Shown here piece after piece: positions 10,862-20,500 of a stretch of DNA of 64,000 nt. Source of the DNA: Dastarcus helophoroides (Eukaryota; Arthropoda; Insecta; Coleoptera; Bothrideridae); NCBI GenBank assembly GCA_028583605.1, contig CM053329.1, positions 9,672,001 to 9,736,000 on the forward strand, in the 5' to 3' direction. A program made the translations under genes and the position numbers. Positions within the stretch are counted from its first letter, which is position 1. Each line of letters starts with the position of its first letter. The notes below the pieces were generated by a model, which ran no database searches, had not been told where the DNA came from, and saw only the letters and a list, made by a program, of their open reading frames with translations.

Positions 10862-11548
10862 ATGCAGAGTATAAAAAAATGGGGTTTGCAAATAAGCATG
10901 CAAAAAACTAAGTATATGCGTATTGAGGGACGCAACGAAAATTCGCAACTGGATGATAGAAACATGATAGAAGCGTGCGATGCTTACGATTACCTAGACA
11001 CAAAGATGCACCACAATGGAAGAAGCACCAAAACAATCAAAGATCGCCTAAATAAAGAAAAAGCCTCGACAAGCATGCTTAATTCAGTCCTTTGGAACAG
11101 AGAGATATTAAAGAGAAATAAGAGATACATCTATAACACCATATTCAAAACCATTGTCACTTATGGAAGCAAAATTTGGCAAATAAACGCAAGCGATGAA
11201 AGAAGACTAATTGCCACCGAGATGGATTTCTGGAGAAGAGTTGCAAGAAAATCGAGGCTGCAAAGAACTACTAACGCAGAAATTCGAGCCCAAATGCAGA
11301 TGCCAAATACCATCATGGACGAAATTAAATCCAAGCAACTCATTTGGGAGGGGCACGTCCAACGAGTGCCAGATGGATGCCTACAACGAATTCTTATGAA
11401 GTGGATACCTCCGGAGAGGAGAAAAAGGGGGAGACCGCCTAACACATCGAAAGGTGGGATTGCAAAAACAATGTCAGAACGAAACCTTGCGGCAAGAAGC
11501 TGGGAAGATCGAGAGGCCTGGAGATTGGATGCCGCAAAGCGCCGCTAG
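10862..11548 (+). CDS. LINE-D ORF2 C-terminal region, intact 228-residue frame
   Basis: The longest open frame in the window. It starts inside ORF2 (the Met is internal, not a true start) just after the RT palm: KKWGLQISMQKTKYMRIEG (thumb), AYDYLDTKMHHNGRS, YGSKIWQINASDERRLIATE, MDFWRRVARKSRLQRTT, KQLIWEGHVQRVPDGCLQR, PPERRKRGRPPNTSKGGI and SWEDREAWRLDAAKRR-stop. The W-GHV and P-RRKRGRP motifs are the classic C-terminal end of this LINE group. That this stretch is open while the rest is broken is likely chance. Part of it (11330-11410) recurs at 15191-15271. Confidence 0.8.
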   Translation: MQSIKKWGLQISMQKTKYMRIEGRNENSQLDDRNMIEACDAYDYLDTKMHHNGRSTKTIKDRLNKEKASTSMLNSVLWNREILKRNKRYIYNTIFKTIVTYGSKIWQINASDERRLIATEMDFWRRVARKSRLQRTTNAEIRAQMQMPNTIMDEIKSKQLIWEGHVQRVPDGCLQRILMKWIPPERRKRGRPPNTSKGGIAKTMSERNLAARSWEDREAWRLDAAKRR

Positions 11549-11736
11549 ACGCTATAAAAAACGGCTTATATGTACATACGGCTATCAAATTACGATTGAC
11601 TCGAGTATATTTATGTAGGTTACTGGTTCTAGAATATTCGACTTCTAGAGAAGTCTTAAATAAGCTTCTACGCATAAGTAGTTCCCGTTAGCCACCGTAT
11701 AAGTCTCCGTTAACACCTGTTTCCTTCTTTTGATAT

Positions 11737-11860
11737 TTAAAGCAGGGTTTCTTAACCTTTTTGTAGTCGCGGAGTACTCTCGAAATTTCGGAAACAGCAC
11801 GGACCCCTTTCCATAAACGTAGGCAGGATTTCATTCAGGGGGTTGCAATAAACCTTTTCT
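11737..11860 (+). mobile_element. hAT-like transposon end (fragment)
   Basis: GCAGGGTTTCTTAACC, a T run, GTAGTCGCGGAGTACTC and ACGGACCCC follow the well-known hAT terminus pattern (CAGGGGTTCTTAACCTTTTT..CGGACCCC). The other end was not found. It lies between the 3' ends of two oppositely oriented LINEs. Confidence 0.5.
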
Positions 11861-11869
11861 TTTTCGTTT

Positions 11870-13868
11870 TCTAAACCTGTTTTTATTTACGAATTTTATG
11901 GTGTTTCTGTTGAGTTAGATACCCAGATTTTTATCGATCTTTTTTTTTGGCCTTCCCGGATCTTTCTTTTCTATGGTTTTTTGACACGTGCTATTCTTAT
12001 TAATATATTTTCATCTGTTCTTTAAACGTGTTCATTCCAATCTTTTGTCTTTTTCTCATACATTTCATTATGTTTGTTAGGTAACATTGATCCCTTATTG
12101 CTGCCTTTCTAATACAATCTCTTCTTCTTTTTTCTACTATAGTCCTGAAGGTATTCATTTTGGTTGTTCTTGGCAGTTGTTTTGTTCTCTTTGTATCAGC
12201 TCGTGTCTCTGCTGCTTAAGCCATTGTTGGTCTGACTATCGTTTTGTAGATCTTTACTTTGCTTTCCGTTTTGAGGTATTTGTTCTTCCATGTTACATCC
12301 CTTAGGCATCCAGATATTCAGGCTTCTTTCAAAGTTTGGTGTCTTACTTTCTTAGAATTGTCCCTTGTGCTTGATATTTCTACACCCAGATATGTTATAC
12401 TGTCATTACTTGTTCTATTATTTTTTCATCTACTACCAGTTTGCATCTTATTGGATCTTTTGACACTACTAATGATTTAGTTTTTTCAGTGAAGATTGAC
12501 ATATTGTAGGTCTTTGCAGTTGCGTTGAATCGGTGTACTCCTCCTCTGTAAGATATCTTTAGTATCTGCGATTAATACTGCGTCGCCTGCATAATATAAT
12601 CTTTGAATTCTCTTTACCCATTCTATATTCCTCCATTGTTGAAACACTATCAATTATTTGTTCATTATCAAATTAAAGATCATTGGGTTAAGTGAATCTC
12701 CTTGGCGGATTCCACTCTTTGTTTGTATTTTCTTGGTATTTTCTCTTCCTGCTTTCACTTTGGTTGTCGTGTTTGTATATAGGTCCTGGATTATTTGGAT
12801 CAACTCTGGTGGGATGTCTTTTTCTTGGAGTATTGTGATCACGTCTTTTAGTTTTATTCGATCGAATGCCTTCATTAAGTTTACAAAGCACATAAAGGCA
12901 GGGGCATTGAATTCGATCGCTTTCTAAACTATTTGGCGTATCACAAATATAGCATCCATGGATTATTTTCGTAAATAGTTTCTGCATTGAGCATAACATG
13001 GTTATTCCTCTATAATTTTCAGAATTGTTCTTCTCGCTTTTTTTAAATATTGAAATGGTTATGCTACACTTTCATTCTAATGGTATTTTTTCTGTGTTCA
13101 GTATAATGTTAAAGAATAAGGTCGGTTCCTTTATTAATTCTTTACAACCATATTTTAAAAATTCGTTGCTAATTTCGTCCGTTCCAGGTGCTTCTCTGAT
13201 TTTTAGGGTGTTTATAATTTTCTTTACATCATCTTTCGTAATTTGTATTTGTTTGTTTGCATTCAGTTTTTTTATATAATGTGCATGGGCATTATAATCT
13301 TCTTAATAAAAGTTTTTAAAATATTCTGCCCATTGTGTGTTTTTGTTTACATTAACCATATTTTTACGGTCTCGGTTATTTCAAATTTTCTATTTTGTAG
13401 GATCCGCCAAATTTTCTTTTGTGAGCCGTATATATCATGTTCCATATCCTTCGTATATCGTATATCATTTCTTTTAGTTGTCTTATTTTTTCGTTAGCTG
13501 CGTTTCGTTCTTGAATATATATATTTTAGTCTTCAAGGTTTCTGGTTGTTTTGTATTTTTTATACGTTTTCTTTTTCATTTCTGTTATTGATTTTACTTC
13601 TTCAGTGTTCCATGGGGTTTAGTTGCATGATGGGGTTGCCTTGGTTTTTCTCTTTCCTACCGATTCTTCTCTTTTTTGTAATATTGTTCTTTATCTTGCC
13701 CTAAGCTTTTTTGGAGATGTCGTGCTTTTTCATTGGTGTTTTTGTTATGTAGTTGTTAATTCCCATTTCGTAAAAATATTTGGTACTTTTATGTTCAAAT
13801 GATTTAATGTTGAACTTATCTTTGTTGTCATGTATTACTTTCTGTTTTAGATGTAACATGAGTCTTCT
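11870..13868 (-). mobile_element. Decayed LINE, endonuclease-RT type (LINE-C), 3' part
   Basis: Minus-strand remnant with a pre-RT linker (13860-13560, IKSFEHKSTKYFYEMGI then MEHxRSKINNRNEKE-like), RT (13050-12560) and C-terminal region (12500-11940) ending in a GRPKKKIDKN box. It is a different family from LINE-D. Its endonuclease is not adjacent: the linker begins exactly where the (TAA)n tail of the I-like LINE ends (13870). The first half of a matching endonuclease is at 17343-17690, so this element seems to have been split by later insertions. Broken throughout. Confidence 0.75.
12560..13000 (-). pseudogene. LINE-C reverse transcriptase core (broken, YAGD)
   Basis: The minus-strand frame 12893-12654 reads MCFVNLMKAFDRIKLKDVI (motif A; the usual FVDLEKAFDR has lost its first Asp to Asn), ELIQIIQDLYTNTTTKVKAG and SGIRQGDSLNPMIFNLIMNK (the motif B box). 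Just downstream, in another frame, 12600-12560 gives YYAGDAVLIADTKD, the YADD box with Gly for the first catalytic Asp. Upstream ENYRGITMLCSMQKLFTKII (near 13010-12960) is the N-terminal RT motif. Both metal-binding positions are changed, so it is dead. Confidence 0.75.
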
Positions 13869-14130
13869 TTATTATTATTATTACTATGGGGTCGGTCATC
13901 CCTGCAGCACAGAAACTATCGCTTATTGTGCCCCTCAACGATTATCTCGTAATAGGCCCGTTCTTTTGAAAAATTTCAAAACCTCCTTTATGGGTTTCTC
14001 CACTATTGTCTTTGATTCAGTCAGAGCATTCCCAAAGCTGGAATGTCTATCCCTGTAATAGTTCTCTGGCTTGATTTTCTGATGGTCCGTCAATGGACTT
14101 CCGCGATTGCCTCAGACCGTTGACATCCCT

Positions 14131-14512
14131 CTAGTGAGGGCTGTGGTTTTTTCCTAGTAGTTCCTTTATTGCCTCTTTTGCCCCTTTGTAGACAAGCGGA
14201 CAAGTAGGTTCCGGCTCTGCTAGAGGAAACTCGGCTCTCCTTTTGGCTAGAAGGTCTGCTCTTTCATTTCCTTCAATTCTCCGATGGGCCTTAACCCATC
14301 GAAGTATAAATGTATTGAGCTGTGTCAAGTTTTTTTAGCTTATCAACACAATCTTTGACCGTACTATAGCCTATTTCATAAGCTCTCAGCGTTCTTAGTG
14401 TTGTTTGTCTGTCGCTGTAGATCACGATTCTCTTATTTTTACAAGACCTTTTGATCATTGCTTCAGCACAGGCTGTAATTGCAGTAACTTCTTCCCGAAA
14501 TAGAGTTGCCAA
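14131..14512 (-). pseudogene. LINE RNase H domain (broken)
   Basis: Two overlapping frames. The first (14512-14291) reads MATLFREEVTAITACAEAMI, RIVIYSDRQTTLRTLRAYEI. The second (14328-14131) reads FILRWVKAHRRIEGNERADLL, AKRRAEFPLAEPEP. Together they form an RNase H: Glu of FREE, Asp of YSDRQ, a changed W-V-x-x-H segment, and Asp of GNERADLLA match its acidic active-site residues. The domain removes RNA from RNA-DNA hybrids in I, R1 and LOA-type LINEs. A +1 shift near 14300 separates the halves. Confidence 0.8.
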
Positions 14513-14661
14513 AGATCCTAGGTTTATGTAAAAGTCATTTTCTGGTTCTTTGCTGGTTATTCCCGCATCAGTACTTATCTCTGTTTTGAATCCATCTGTA
14601 AACCAGATTGATCCATTCTCTCTTTTTGGTTCTACTAACTGAACTCCCTTTTCCGATATTA

Positions 14662-14937
14662 CTACCCGGTAGGGTTTGTGAAAGTTGGGAATGCTCTTTG
14701 TTCTGTCCGATGGCTTATTTCTGTATGGGATGTTGATCTAGGTGATTCCATTCCATACCCATTTGTTTTTAGCCTGTAGGCTGCTGGCAGGGCCTCCGCC
14801 TCGCCCGCCAGATGAAGTGGAGGCAGACCTAGCAGTGCTTCCATGGCTGCAGTGGGCGTTGATTGTATCGCCCCTGTTATTCCTAAGCAAGCTAATCTTT
14901 GTGCCTTGCTTAGTCTAACATGAGTCTTACCTTGCAA
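14662..14937 (-). pseudogene. LINE RT-to-RNase H connecting region (broken)
   Basis: Reads LSKAQRLACLGITGAIQSTP then TAAMEALLGLPPLHLAGEAEA and AYRLKTNG. The sequence LQRLACLGITGAMRTTPT.AMEVLL.LPPL is a hallmark of LINE ORF2 just before the RNase H domain, which does follow at 14512. It covers about 91 residues in one frame. Its start Met lies within ORF2 and is not a true start. Confidence 0.75.
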
Positions 14938-15190
14938 ATGAATGGTCTGCTTCTGTAACTTTTTATAGAATTGTCTTCTTTCTTTTATGGTAATGGTAAT
15001 GCTACTGGTATTTATTTATTTATAATTAAATAATTTCTTTAAATAACATTGTACATAACAATAAAATGTAAAAGACACATAAAACTTAACATCTAACTTA
15101 TAATCTGTGTAAAAGTATGATTAAAACGCCATGAAGGCATTATAGAATGCTGGTGCAAAATATGCTCTATATCTCTCTAACAAGTTCTCT

Positions 15191-15271
15191 TCCAAGCAAC
15201 TCATTTGGGATGGGCACGTCCAATGAGTGCCAGATGGATGCCTACAACGAATCCTTATGAAGTGGATACCT
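15191..15271 (+). repeat. 81 bp fragment of LINE-D 3' coding region inside LINE-B
   Basis: Identical to 11330-11410 at 78 of 81 positions, same strand. It interrupts the LINE-B C-terminal coding region in the opposite orientation (LINE-B is minus). No transposon ends or poly-A accompany it. It looks like filler DNA copied during break repair. Confidence 0.85.
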
Positions 15272-15459
15272 TCAAATTTTTTCCAAATACATTAATTCTG
15301 TTAGTATCTTTAAGATTTTGAAGAAGAAGATTGTATTGATTGATACCTTTATGAAACAAGCTATTCATTGTTGCATTTTTTAGAGTTGGTGGAATATAAA
15401 AGTTAAAGGCAGACCTCGTTCGATAAGAAGTATTTCATTTACTACAGTTAACTGATATT

Positions 15460-16011
15460 TTAAATATTCCGTAAAGCATAGTTTTTCATTTTGTGAATGA
15501 ATATCATTGTTTGGACAAAATAATACCTTTCAATCTTAATCCAGTTCAACAAATTTAGCATAGTCTGAATACTAGTGTATCTATTGCATTTTAATATTAT
15601 TCTCATTGCTTTATTTTGTAACTTGTGTAATTTATCAAAATTTGGGCAAGTAACATATAATACAGAGCAGCAATAGGTAAAGTGAGGCAATATCAAAGTA
15701 TTGTAAACCATAAATCTAGTCGAAGTTGTTAGATAGGGAGCTACTCGGCCTAAAAATCCAATTTTTTTCCAATTTTCTTTGAAATGTAAACTGAATGACT
15801 TGTAAACTTTAATTCTCTGTCAATTATAAAACCCAGATATTTTATTTGGTCTACCTGCTCTACATTTTGATATTTTAATTTTAAAATTTAATTCCTTAAA
15901 TATATTGTACCAGTAATTGTTACTTATGAACAGCCATTTGGATTTCAGTTCATTTACTTTTAGTTTGTTACATTTAAATTTATTTGTAAACATTTTAATT
16001 TCCTTATTCAT
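15460..16011 (-). pseudogene. LINE-B RT thumb and C-terminal domain (broken)
   Basis: Two frames. 16011-15820 gives MNKEIKMFTNKFKCNKLKVN, ELKSKWLFISN (usual NKLKLNINKTKYMIISN). 15711-15460 gives MVYNTLILPHFTYCCSVLYV, LHKLQNKAMRIILKCNRY, TMLNLLNWIKIERYYFVQTM. Both match the region downstream of the palm in insect LINE ORF2. Between them the reading frame is lost at about 15820-15720. Confidence 0.7.
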
Positions 16012-16046
16012 AGTAGATATTAATTCATTAAAATTATCAAGAGCAT

Positions 16047-17035
16047 TAGTGTAGGCTGGTGACTTTTTGACAGGGGGTGCGCAGATGCAAAAATATTAGT
16101 AGTTAAGAGTTTAGGTGACTTCAGTGCTATAACAAGGCATTAAATTTAAGAGAAACAAAGGTGATATAAAAGGTGTGATATTAAATAGTATTTTTACGAA
16201 TTGACTTTAATTAATATCTTATAACCACCAAAATATTTTTGGGTTATCATCTCTAAATTATTTTCATCGAGTACAAAAAAAAACATTATTGACATTTCTG
16301 AGCCCCTTTAAAGTACTCTGTAGGGTTGCACGTCGTTACGGCTCTGGGTTACTTAATTAAAATTTTATATATTTTATTACAAAGTTCTAATTAAACTCTA
16401 CAAAAACACAAACCAATTTCTTTTTAACAAAATCCGCTCTACGACCTTTTAAAGAAATAAAGTGTCCATTACTTTCTTATCAAAATTGTTTAAGTCCAAA
16501 TTTACAAATTAATAATTAGACCCTAGAATGGATACTGCTCTCTCTTTGTTTATAGCGGTACTTTTGACAGTTAGGCGGTAAGCGGCACAATTAGCAATCA
16601 CAATCAGATCAGCCGACACCTACGCATTTAGCATCATAAACCGAAAATACACACTCCAAACTCTGACTCGTACTCACCATTAGGCAATAGCGCATAAGCG
16701 CGGAGCGGCGTACCCCGGGCTAGCTTTAACGTGGTTTCTGTAAATTATTTTCCCCATGGAGGCCATTGATAGGCATCGCACGGCAGCCACGCTAGGTGCA
16801 TAATTCTGCGTGCACCAAGTTATTTAAATTTCCTTATAATATTGAATGTAATGGAATCAATCGTTTGCCTACTTTATCCCAAGTTACTCAGAAGTATTAT
16901 TACCTAATTAGTATATCATTATGTTGTGTTTAAAAATGTGCTAAATCCAAGACTTTTACATTAAACCGAAAAGAATAGATCGCTTATTGCACGAGGAGCG
17001 CGCGCTCTTGCGCTCTTTAAGACCAGCCGCCACTG
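16047..17035. mobile_element. hAT-like non-autonomous element with 8 bp target duplication
   Basis: The left end TAGTGTAGGCTGGT and the inverse of the right end CAGTGGCGGCTGGT agree at 11 of 14 positions. The 8 bases outside are AAGAGCAT (16039-16046) and ATGAGCAT (17036-17043), 7 of 8 identical, the duplication size of hAT elements. It cuts LINE-B between the FADD box and the thumb region, which confirms both boundaries. There is no transposase; the ends are GC-rich (around 16560-16750 and 17005-17030). Confidence 0.8.
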
Positions 17036-17251
17036 ATGAGCATAGTATATTAGGGTATCATCTGCAAAGAGATGAATTCTACATTTCATTAGGGCATTTC
17101 CTATATCATTCATATATAATATAAATAATAGCGGCCCTAATACCAATCCTTGAGGAACTCCCAAGTTATTTATTTCCAATGAAGATTTAGAATTTCCCAT
17201 TTTTGTACGTTGATAGCGATTACAAAGGTAAGTCTTAAACCATTTTAACAT
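16961..17251 (-). pseudogene. LINE-B reverse transcriptase palm (FADD intact)
   Basis: A 96-residue frame. The first 71 residues are RT: MLKWFKTYLCNRYQRTKMGN, LEINNLGVPQGLVLGPLLFI and CRIHLFADDTLIYYAH. The last 25 residues (HQWRLVLKSARARAPRAI..) are translated from the inserted hAT-like element, so the frame runs artificially from one element into another. GVPQG and FADD are the conserved motifs B and C. Upstream, a frameshift separates it from motif A (DLKRAFETID). Confidence 0.8.
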
Positions 17252-17342
17252 ATTTTTTTTAAATCCTATATTTTTTAACTTTCAGTAACAAATTATTTCG
17301 AATCTATAGTTTCAAATGCTCTTTTTAGATCGATATTTTTGA

Positions 17343-17690
17343 GGTGCCAGGGGCATAAACACTGGTTAGCTGTATAGTTTTCTATCATTTTCAGCTTACT
17401 TCTTAGTATGTGCTCGTTTACGTAGTCTACGTCATCGATATACTGATATATACTTATTATATAGTATGGTTCCCCACTCCAGCTTTTGCTCTTTCGTTTT
17501 TATTTTTGCCGCTATATATTACTGTGTAACTTTTATTGATATTTTGACTTCATTTTTCATTCTTTTTTGCTTCTGAAATGTTGCAGATGTTTATTTTCTT
17601 ATCTTGAAGTTCTTAAATTATCTCTTATTCTCTACCATTCCAAGATTTTATATCCCATGTTCTAAACCGTATTAAATTTTTTCTTCTTCA
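17343..17690 (-). pseudogene. LINE endonuclease N-terminal half (probably LINE-C)
   Basis: The minus strand reads, with frameshifts, TWNxKSLNG-like start (near 17660), NICNISEAKKN (near 17590), a YSGKNKNERAKAGVG stretch, YIDDVDYVNEHILRSKLKMI and NQCLCPWHLK (near 17345). This corresponds to the first half of the LINE endonuclease (WNVR.L, I.ETK, Y.G......G.G, R....KL, .VYAP). It ends where LINE-B begins. With the linker at 13860 it could be the 5' part of LINE-C; about 100 residues of endonuclease would be missing between them. Confidence 0.5.
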
Positions 17691-17889
17691 TTCGTTTATT
17701 CCTGATCCGTTGCCGGGTCATTGCCATTTTTACAAGTTCTGTTCCGAGGCAATTCGTGGTTCTATAACCGATCTAACTTTTTACGATGCAACAATCATTT
17801 TGAAAAATTGATGGACTATCATAAAATCTTCAGCTGTGTACTTTTACTTAACTATATGAACTGGGGGGATCGAATATTCAAATTAAGGA

Positions 17890-18990
17890 CAAACTTTTGG
17901 TTAAAGTAAAAAAAATTGAGTTAAAAATACAAACCAAACCTTTCAAAAAACATTTAAAACGTTAAAACTTCAAGCAGTTGAATTTTGTGAAAAAAAGTCG
18001 TAATTCCTAGAAAACGTCGAATTTAGAGGAAAAAAAAAACACAATTTCAACAAGTATTCAGCCTTAGAAGTTTAACTTTATATTTAAATTTTGACACATT
18101 TTTGACATTTTCTAAAAGCATTATTCTCATTAGATTTTATTAAGATTTCGATCCAATTTTTGAAAAACAAACTAATATTCAGACAAAAATCGAATTTTGG
18201 GAAAAAGGGGCAATTTGAAATGAACATTTTCAGAACCGTAAATATTGAATTTCGAGAATAGGACAAATTTTAAAAAACAAGTATAAATTTCTCGGTTTAA
18301 ATGAAAAAAAAAAAAACCGAATTTTTAGAAAAAGCGAATATTAAGAAAAGTGTGTCTAAAAAAACAGATTTTTTAAAATATCCCGCCGAAATTTCTAGAA
18401 AATTTTCACAATTATCAAGACAGTTTAATTTTGAGAAAACAAGGTTGAAGTTTGTATTTCGAGAAAAAACTTTCAATTTTGGAAAAAAAACGAAGTTCTC
18501 AGAAAATAAAATTTCCCAATTCTAAAATATGAAAACAATCAATTTTTTCAGCTGCTACATTTTGTTAAACAAAGTCGAATTTTTAGAAACAGTTTGACTT
18601 TTGAGAACGAAATCACAATGTACAAAAATATATTTTTCGAAATTCTTACTTTCTTATATAAATTTTGGCTTATTTAAATTTAGCTAAAGAAGCTGAATTA
18701 GGAGTATTGGTATAGTCAAAGTTTTTAGAAAAAAAAGTATATTAAAATATCTGGCGGAATTTAGAAAAAAAGACTATTTTTAAAAAACATGTCTAAAAAG
18801 TAGAATAAAATCAAAATTTCGAAAAAGACGAGTTTAAAAAAAAGGTCAAATTTAGGGAAAAAATAACTAAATTTAACAAAAAGTCAAAATGTTGAAACGA
18901 ATTTGCAGATAAAACGAATCTCGAGGAAAAAGTCGAAATATCGAATTTTGAGACGAAAATCGAGAAAAAGGCAAAATTTTAAAGTCTAAA
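17890..18990. repeat. A-rich word-like low-complexity tract
   Basis: Plus strand dominated by AAAGTCGAATTT, GAAAATTT and AAAAAGTC words, the inverse polarity of 1-880. The 74-codon lysine-rich frame at 18301-18525 is a composition artefact. Confidence 0.55.
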
Positions 18991-18991
18991 T

Positions 18992-19175
18992 TTCTGGAAA
19001 ATTTTGTTTGTCTGCTTTATTTTAGCTACACCTGTTCTCCTTTTGAAGAATTGTATCAAAAGAAAACAAGGAAATTGAAAAAAAATTCTGGAAAATTCTA
19101 TTTGTCTGCCCTATTTTAGCTATACCTATTCCCTTTTCAAAGAATTGTATCAAAAGAAAACTAGGAAATTTAAAA
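18992..19175. repeat. 94 bp tandem duplication
   Basis: Two adjacent units starting TTCTGGAAAATT at 18992 and 19086. Both contain TTTGTCTGC, TATTTTAGCTA, AGAATTGTATCAAAAG and GGAAATT. Divergence of roughly 10-15% suggests an old duplication. Confidence 0.75.
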
Positions 19176-19179
19176 GTAT

Positions 19180-20500
19180 ATTTCTTATTACACAAGTGTG
19201 GACTGGATTATTATCCTAGTAAATGTTGTTAAGTATGCTATCATGGATCTGTGTAGGTATGGATATGGACCTTTCAAGGATCCAGGTTAAGGAAATCTGA
19301 TTTAAAGAAACTCATACATCTTAAGATTACTAATAACATTACACAGATTGGGACCATAATATACAGGTTTGTCTCAAAGGTCACTTCGGGTCACTAGGCA
19401 ACGCACATTATTGGTTCTACATAGAATATGTCAAAGGATTATTATTAATGGGCCATTAGGGATGTTGGGAAGTATAGATTTGAGAACTCTATTTCTGTAA
19501 TGCTTTTGCTATGATATGATAACTGCTGGATATACTGAGATTAACGTTTCTCTAATGTAAATTTCCTCCGATTTCAGCGACTCTGTTACATTTAATGATT
19601 GTTATTTGTTAACAAGCTTTACAGCAATGAGATTAATTTCACCTTTCTAAAATATGAATGGTGCAAAATAAATATTCAACACCTCGGTCTGGGCAATGAA
19701 TAACTTTCGGTAATAACACGTTGCTGGATGATGTATGTATCTGACAACATCACATTTCTTCAGAATGCTACATTAGGTTTCAACAGCTGCGAACATGTAC
19801 GGACTATTCGAAATAGCAGGGTTCCTCCCGACCTCTGACCTAGAAGGAGCGACGAAAAAATAATAATAGCGCTGAAGCATTATTAGAAAGATTTATGTTA
19901 AACGATTTTACTTCTGAATATTGTGTTCGGGTCGTGTTGTACGAACTAAACCCATAAAAAGTCATAAGTAAATTTATTTTAATGTTCAGCCCATTAGTTA
20001 CAATGCCAAACATCAATAAAACTGCAGTAAAGTCTAACCATCTTACAAATTGAATTTTAAATATTTCATTTTTTTGTTTGAGTGTTTCTCTTGGTCAATT
20101 TATGTGTTCCATTTTTTCTTCCTTCCAGAGGACGATTCTAAAATATGATTGGTAATACATCGTTTAGTTAGAAAATATGTCACATGTGTAAGTTATATGG
20201 TAGCTTACCTATTAATAATATTCATGTAACGTGGTTGGTTATATTACTTCTGTAAAATTTCACTGTATTTGTACTTCGGATGCAAACAAATAAAATTAAA
20301 TTGTCTGTTCTTCTAAAATAGGTGTATTTTATTAAAAGTTCATATAATTGTTCACACTATACCGGTGAAATTTTTATAACCAATAGCGCAGTTATAATGA
20401 GGCAAAATTGTGCAATGCACAAGGGCCCTCCAACGCGAGGGGCCCTGTCACATTAGACCCCTTTTAAAGGCACGTTAGTAGCAGTTTCTAAAGTCGGTTT
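19180..20500. other. Non-coding stretch with one GC-rich patch
   Basis: Nothing is recognised except 20415-20460, where GGGCCCTCC and GAGGGGCCCT flank a short spacer. Such GGGCCC patches occur near some hAT ends, but no terminus or duplication was matched. Confidence 0.35.

Larger units (their letters stand above)
9366..11580 (+). mobile_element. Decayed LINE, endonuclease-RT type (LINE-D)
   Basis: A 5'-truncated non-LTR element. It starts in the C-terminal end of the endonuclease (a CGSDHFFLKAKI box near 9389-9420), continues through spacer and RT, and ends with an intact 228-residue C-terminal frame stopping at 11546-11548. It resembles the endonuclease-RT LINEs of insects often mislabelled as craniofacial development protein 2. 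The clade was not settled; RTE-like is possible. Damage includes two TGA stops at positions that should be Trp (after KKYEK and after RWKEK), and a frameshift at the (TA)n run at 10120-10134. The family B repeat abuts its 5' end. Confidence 0.8.
13869..14995 (-). mobile_element. 5'-truncated I-like LINE with RNase H and (TAA)n tail
   Basis: The minus-strand order is C-terminal RT region (14937-14662), RNase H (14512-14131), a 3' region, then a (TAA)n tail (ATTATTATTATTAC at 13872-13885 on plus). A TAA-repeat tail is characteristic of I-clade elements. The tail directly abuts LINE-C linker sequence, showing this element inserted into LINE-C. The 5' end is truncated before the RT palm. Stops and frameshifts make it non-functional. 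Confidence 0.75.
15000..17342 (-). mobile_element. Decayed LINE (LINE-B), split by a hAT-like element
   Basis: Minus-strand RT motifs DLKRAFETIDSK (near 17325-17285), NNLGVPQGLVLGPLLFILYM and LFADDTLIYYA (17190-17035) continue at 16040 with NFNELISTMNKEIK, NKLKVNELKSKW, and then YNTLILPHFTYCCSVLYVTC and LQNKAMRIILKCNRY. It resembles Jockey/CR1-superfamily ORF2 of insects. The 989 bp between 16047 and 17035 is an inserted element. The C-terminal end near 15300-15140 is itself interrupted by an 81 bp piece (15191-15271). The catalytic FADD is the only unmutated RT dyad in the window, but stops break the frame. Confidence 0.75.

Noticed and set aside
11161..11445. 94-codon minus frame
   Set aside because: Antisense of the intact LINE-D C-terminal frame.
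12087..13497. Several hydrophobic plus-strand frames (72-92 codons)
   Set aside because: Antisense shadows of LINE-C; the RT motifs are on minus.
18301..18525. 74-codon Lys/Phe-rich frame
   Set aside because: Lies wholly in an A-rich word-like tract and has no motif.
20386..20470. Possible hAT end with GGGCCC patch
   Set aside because: No inverse partner or 8 bp duplication could be found, so it was not called as an element.
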